Below are positions 6,035 to 6,696 of a DNA stretch of 6,696 nucleotides, one piece after another. The stretch's first letter is position 1. Every line of letters starts with the position of its first letter. The notes under the pieces are model-generated. The model was not told where the DNA came from. It did not search any database and saw only the letters and a list, made by a program, of their open reading frames with translations. This stretch comes from Candidatus Delongbacteria bacterium (GTDB lineage Bacteria > UBA4055). The stretch is from assembly GCA_028702975.1 (NCBI GenBank), contig JAQVNT010000086.1, forward strand, positions 1 to 6,696, in the 5' to 3' direction. The position numbers were made by a program, and so were the translations under genes.

Positions 6035-6063
6035 AAATTAAGAAAAATATAATAAAAACTCAA
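6035..6063 (-). promoter_or_regulatory. candidate promoter for the cupin gene
   Basis: On the minus strand TTGAGT (complement of 6058-6063) is followed after 17 bp by TAATTT (complement of 6035-6040). It sits directly after the terminator of the upstream gene, where a promoter is needed. The start of transcription would fall near 6028, about 20 bases before the ATG. The match is moderate and the region very AT-rich. Confidence 0.4.
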
Positions 6064-6067
6064 GCAT

Positions 6068-6093
6068 AAAAAAAGCCCCTGATTTCAGAGGCT
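6068..6093 (-). terminator. intrinsic terminator of the beta-helix/fn3 gene
   Basis: On the minus strand AGCCTCTG and CAGGGGCT (within 6074-6093) form an 8-bp stem with one A-C mismatch and a four-base loop AAAT, followed by TTTTTTT (complement of 6068-6074). It lies 25 bases past the stop codon at 6119 and separates this gene from the cupin gene. Confidence 0.8.
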
Positions 6094-6118
6094 CTTAAAA
6101 ATAATTATAAAACGAGTC

Positions 6119-6696
6119 TTATCTTGTCCCGGAACGGTCGTTTATTCTGATATTTCTCTTTTTAACCGAAGGAGCCGGGTCCGCGTTCTTATCAGCTGAC
6201 ACTTCGTTCACATATACTTTTAACGGCGGCTCTGTCGTAGCCACTATGTAGAAGAATTTTTTCGCAGGCGTCAGCGAAGCTACATAACTTAGGTCTGAGC
6301 TGTGAGCTACTACAGAAAAGCCCGAATAAGCACTGTCAGAAGCATAGACCTTGTAGTAGGAGTATCCGTCAACAGCATTCCAGCTGAAAGTAATATCCGT
6401 CGCTGAAACAGTAGTGGTCACATTTGACGGAGCTGTAAGTTCCTGATAATACTCCGCCGATCCGATATCCGGCGCCGTACCGTAATAATATATGACTTTC
6501 GAGTCGTATGCGCCGGTATGAATTCCTTCAACAATCATTCCCGCGTTGATACAGGGAGAAGTTGACTCTAGACTAAAATCGCCGTTATCATACTCTCCTC
6601 CGAAATCAGGATCTGAAAATATGTTATCTGTTCCTGTAACATGAGTACTGTCGATAAAACAGTTGTTCATGAAAGCAACATGAGAAGTATCAGTGT
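6119..6696 (-). CDS. C-terminal part of a secreted beta-helix/fibronectin-III surface protein (5' partial)
   Basis: The frame is open to the window edge, so only the last 191 residues are seen; the ATG at 6670 is internal. The visible start, up to about residue 84, has the ending of a right-handed parallel beta-helix: SDPDFGG (27-33), DFSLESTSPCINAG (39-52) and APDIGSAEYY (74-83), the common 'DPxF..DF.L...SP.INAG...DIGA.EY' layout. Residues about 88-154 form a fibronectin-III domain with ITFSWNAVDGYSYYKVYAS and a KKFFYIVAT final strand. A short tail rich in basic residues (about 177-191, SVKKRNIRINDRSGTR) ends the protein. There is no recognisable type IX sorting domain (no YPNPF-like motif). 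Such proteins are usually exported and surface-exposed, often glycan-binding or adhesive. The N-terminal signal, length and substrate lie outside the window. A clear terminator follows the stop. Confidence 0.85.
   Translation of the reverse strand, partial: TDTSHVAFMNNCFIDSTHVTGTDNIFSDPDFGGEYDNGDFSLESTSPCINAGMIVEGIHTGAYDSKVIYYYGTAPDIGSAEYYQELTAPSNVTTTVSATDITFSWNAVDGYSYYKVYASDSAYSGFSVVAHSSDLSYVASLTPAKKFFYIVATTEPPLKVYVNEVSADKNADPAPSVKKRNIRINDRSGTR

Noticed and set aside
1..6696. A novel defence, mobile or CRISPR-type system
   Set aside because: No repeats, integrase, transposase, nuclease, toxin-like pair or array is visible on either strand; the genes belong to known metabolic, transport, translation and surface families.

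Overview
The window looks like an ordinary chromosomal stretch of a Gram-negative bacterium, most likely from the FCB side of the tree (Bacteroidota, Ignavibacteriota or related candidate phyla). This is inferred from three things. One gene encodes the tail of a large secreted beta-helix plus fibronectin-III protein of the kind common in those groups. A small predicted exported protein also has a beta-rich look. The base composition is moderate, with AT-rich spacers. I cannot name the species. I see no phage, IS element, CRISPR, tRNA or rRNA, and no gene-free stretch longer than about 110 bases.

Layout. Bases 1-2321 are read on the + strand. They hold a doubtful gene tail, a strong UNCG-tetraloop terminator, then a tight two-gene operon (a cysteine-free ArsC/Spx-like thioredoxin-fold protein and a 12-helix MFS exporter). 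A short predicted exported protein of unknown function follows, with its own sigma70-like promoter. Bases 2372-6696 are read on the - strand. In transcription order they are the C-terminal part of a surface beta-helix/fn3 protein, a terminator, a stand-alone cupin of the mannose-6-phosphate isomerase type, a promoter, an EF-G-like translational GTPase of the EF-G2 class, and a DegT/DnrJ/EryC1/StrS sugar aminotransferase. The two halves converge on a bidirectional hairpin at 2338-2366.

How the genes fit together. The aminotransferase and the cupin both point to nucleotide-sugar metabolism for surface polysaccharide or glycoprotein, and the beta-helix protein is a plausible cell-surface product. 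The EF-G-like gene sits between them and shares a one-base junction with the aminotransferase, which is functionally unexpected. The MFS exporter and the ArsC-like protein form a second coupled pair, suggesting efflux of an unknown compound.

Three candidate promoters share the pattern TTGA-N2-17 bp-TA(A/T)TTT. Both tight gene pairs are joined as TAG-N-ATG, with the upstream gene's glutamate codons serving as the purine-rich ribosome-binding site. I found no clear undescribed defence or mobile system. The most interesting points are the loss of all cysteines in the ArsC-like protein, the EF-G2/aminotransferase coupling, and the terminator sitting directly against the ArsC-like gene.
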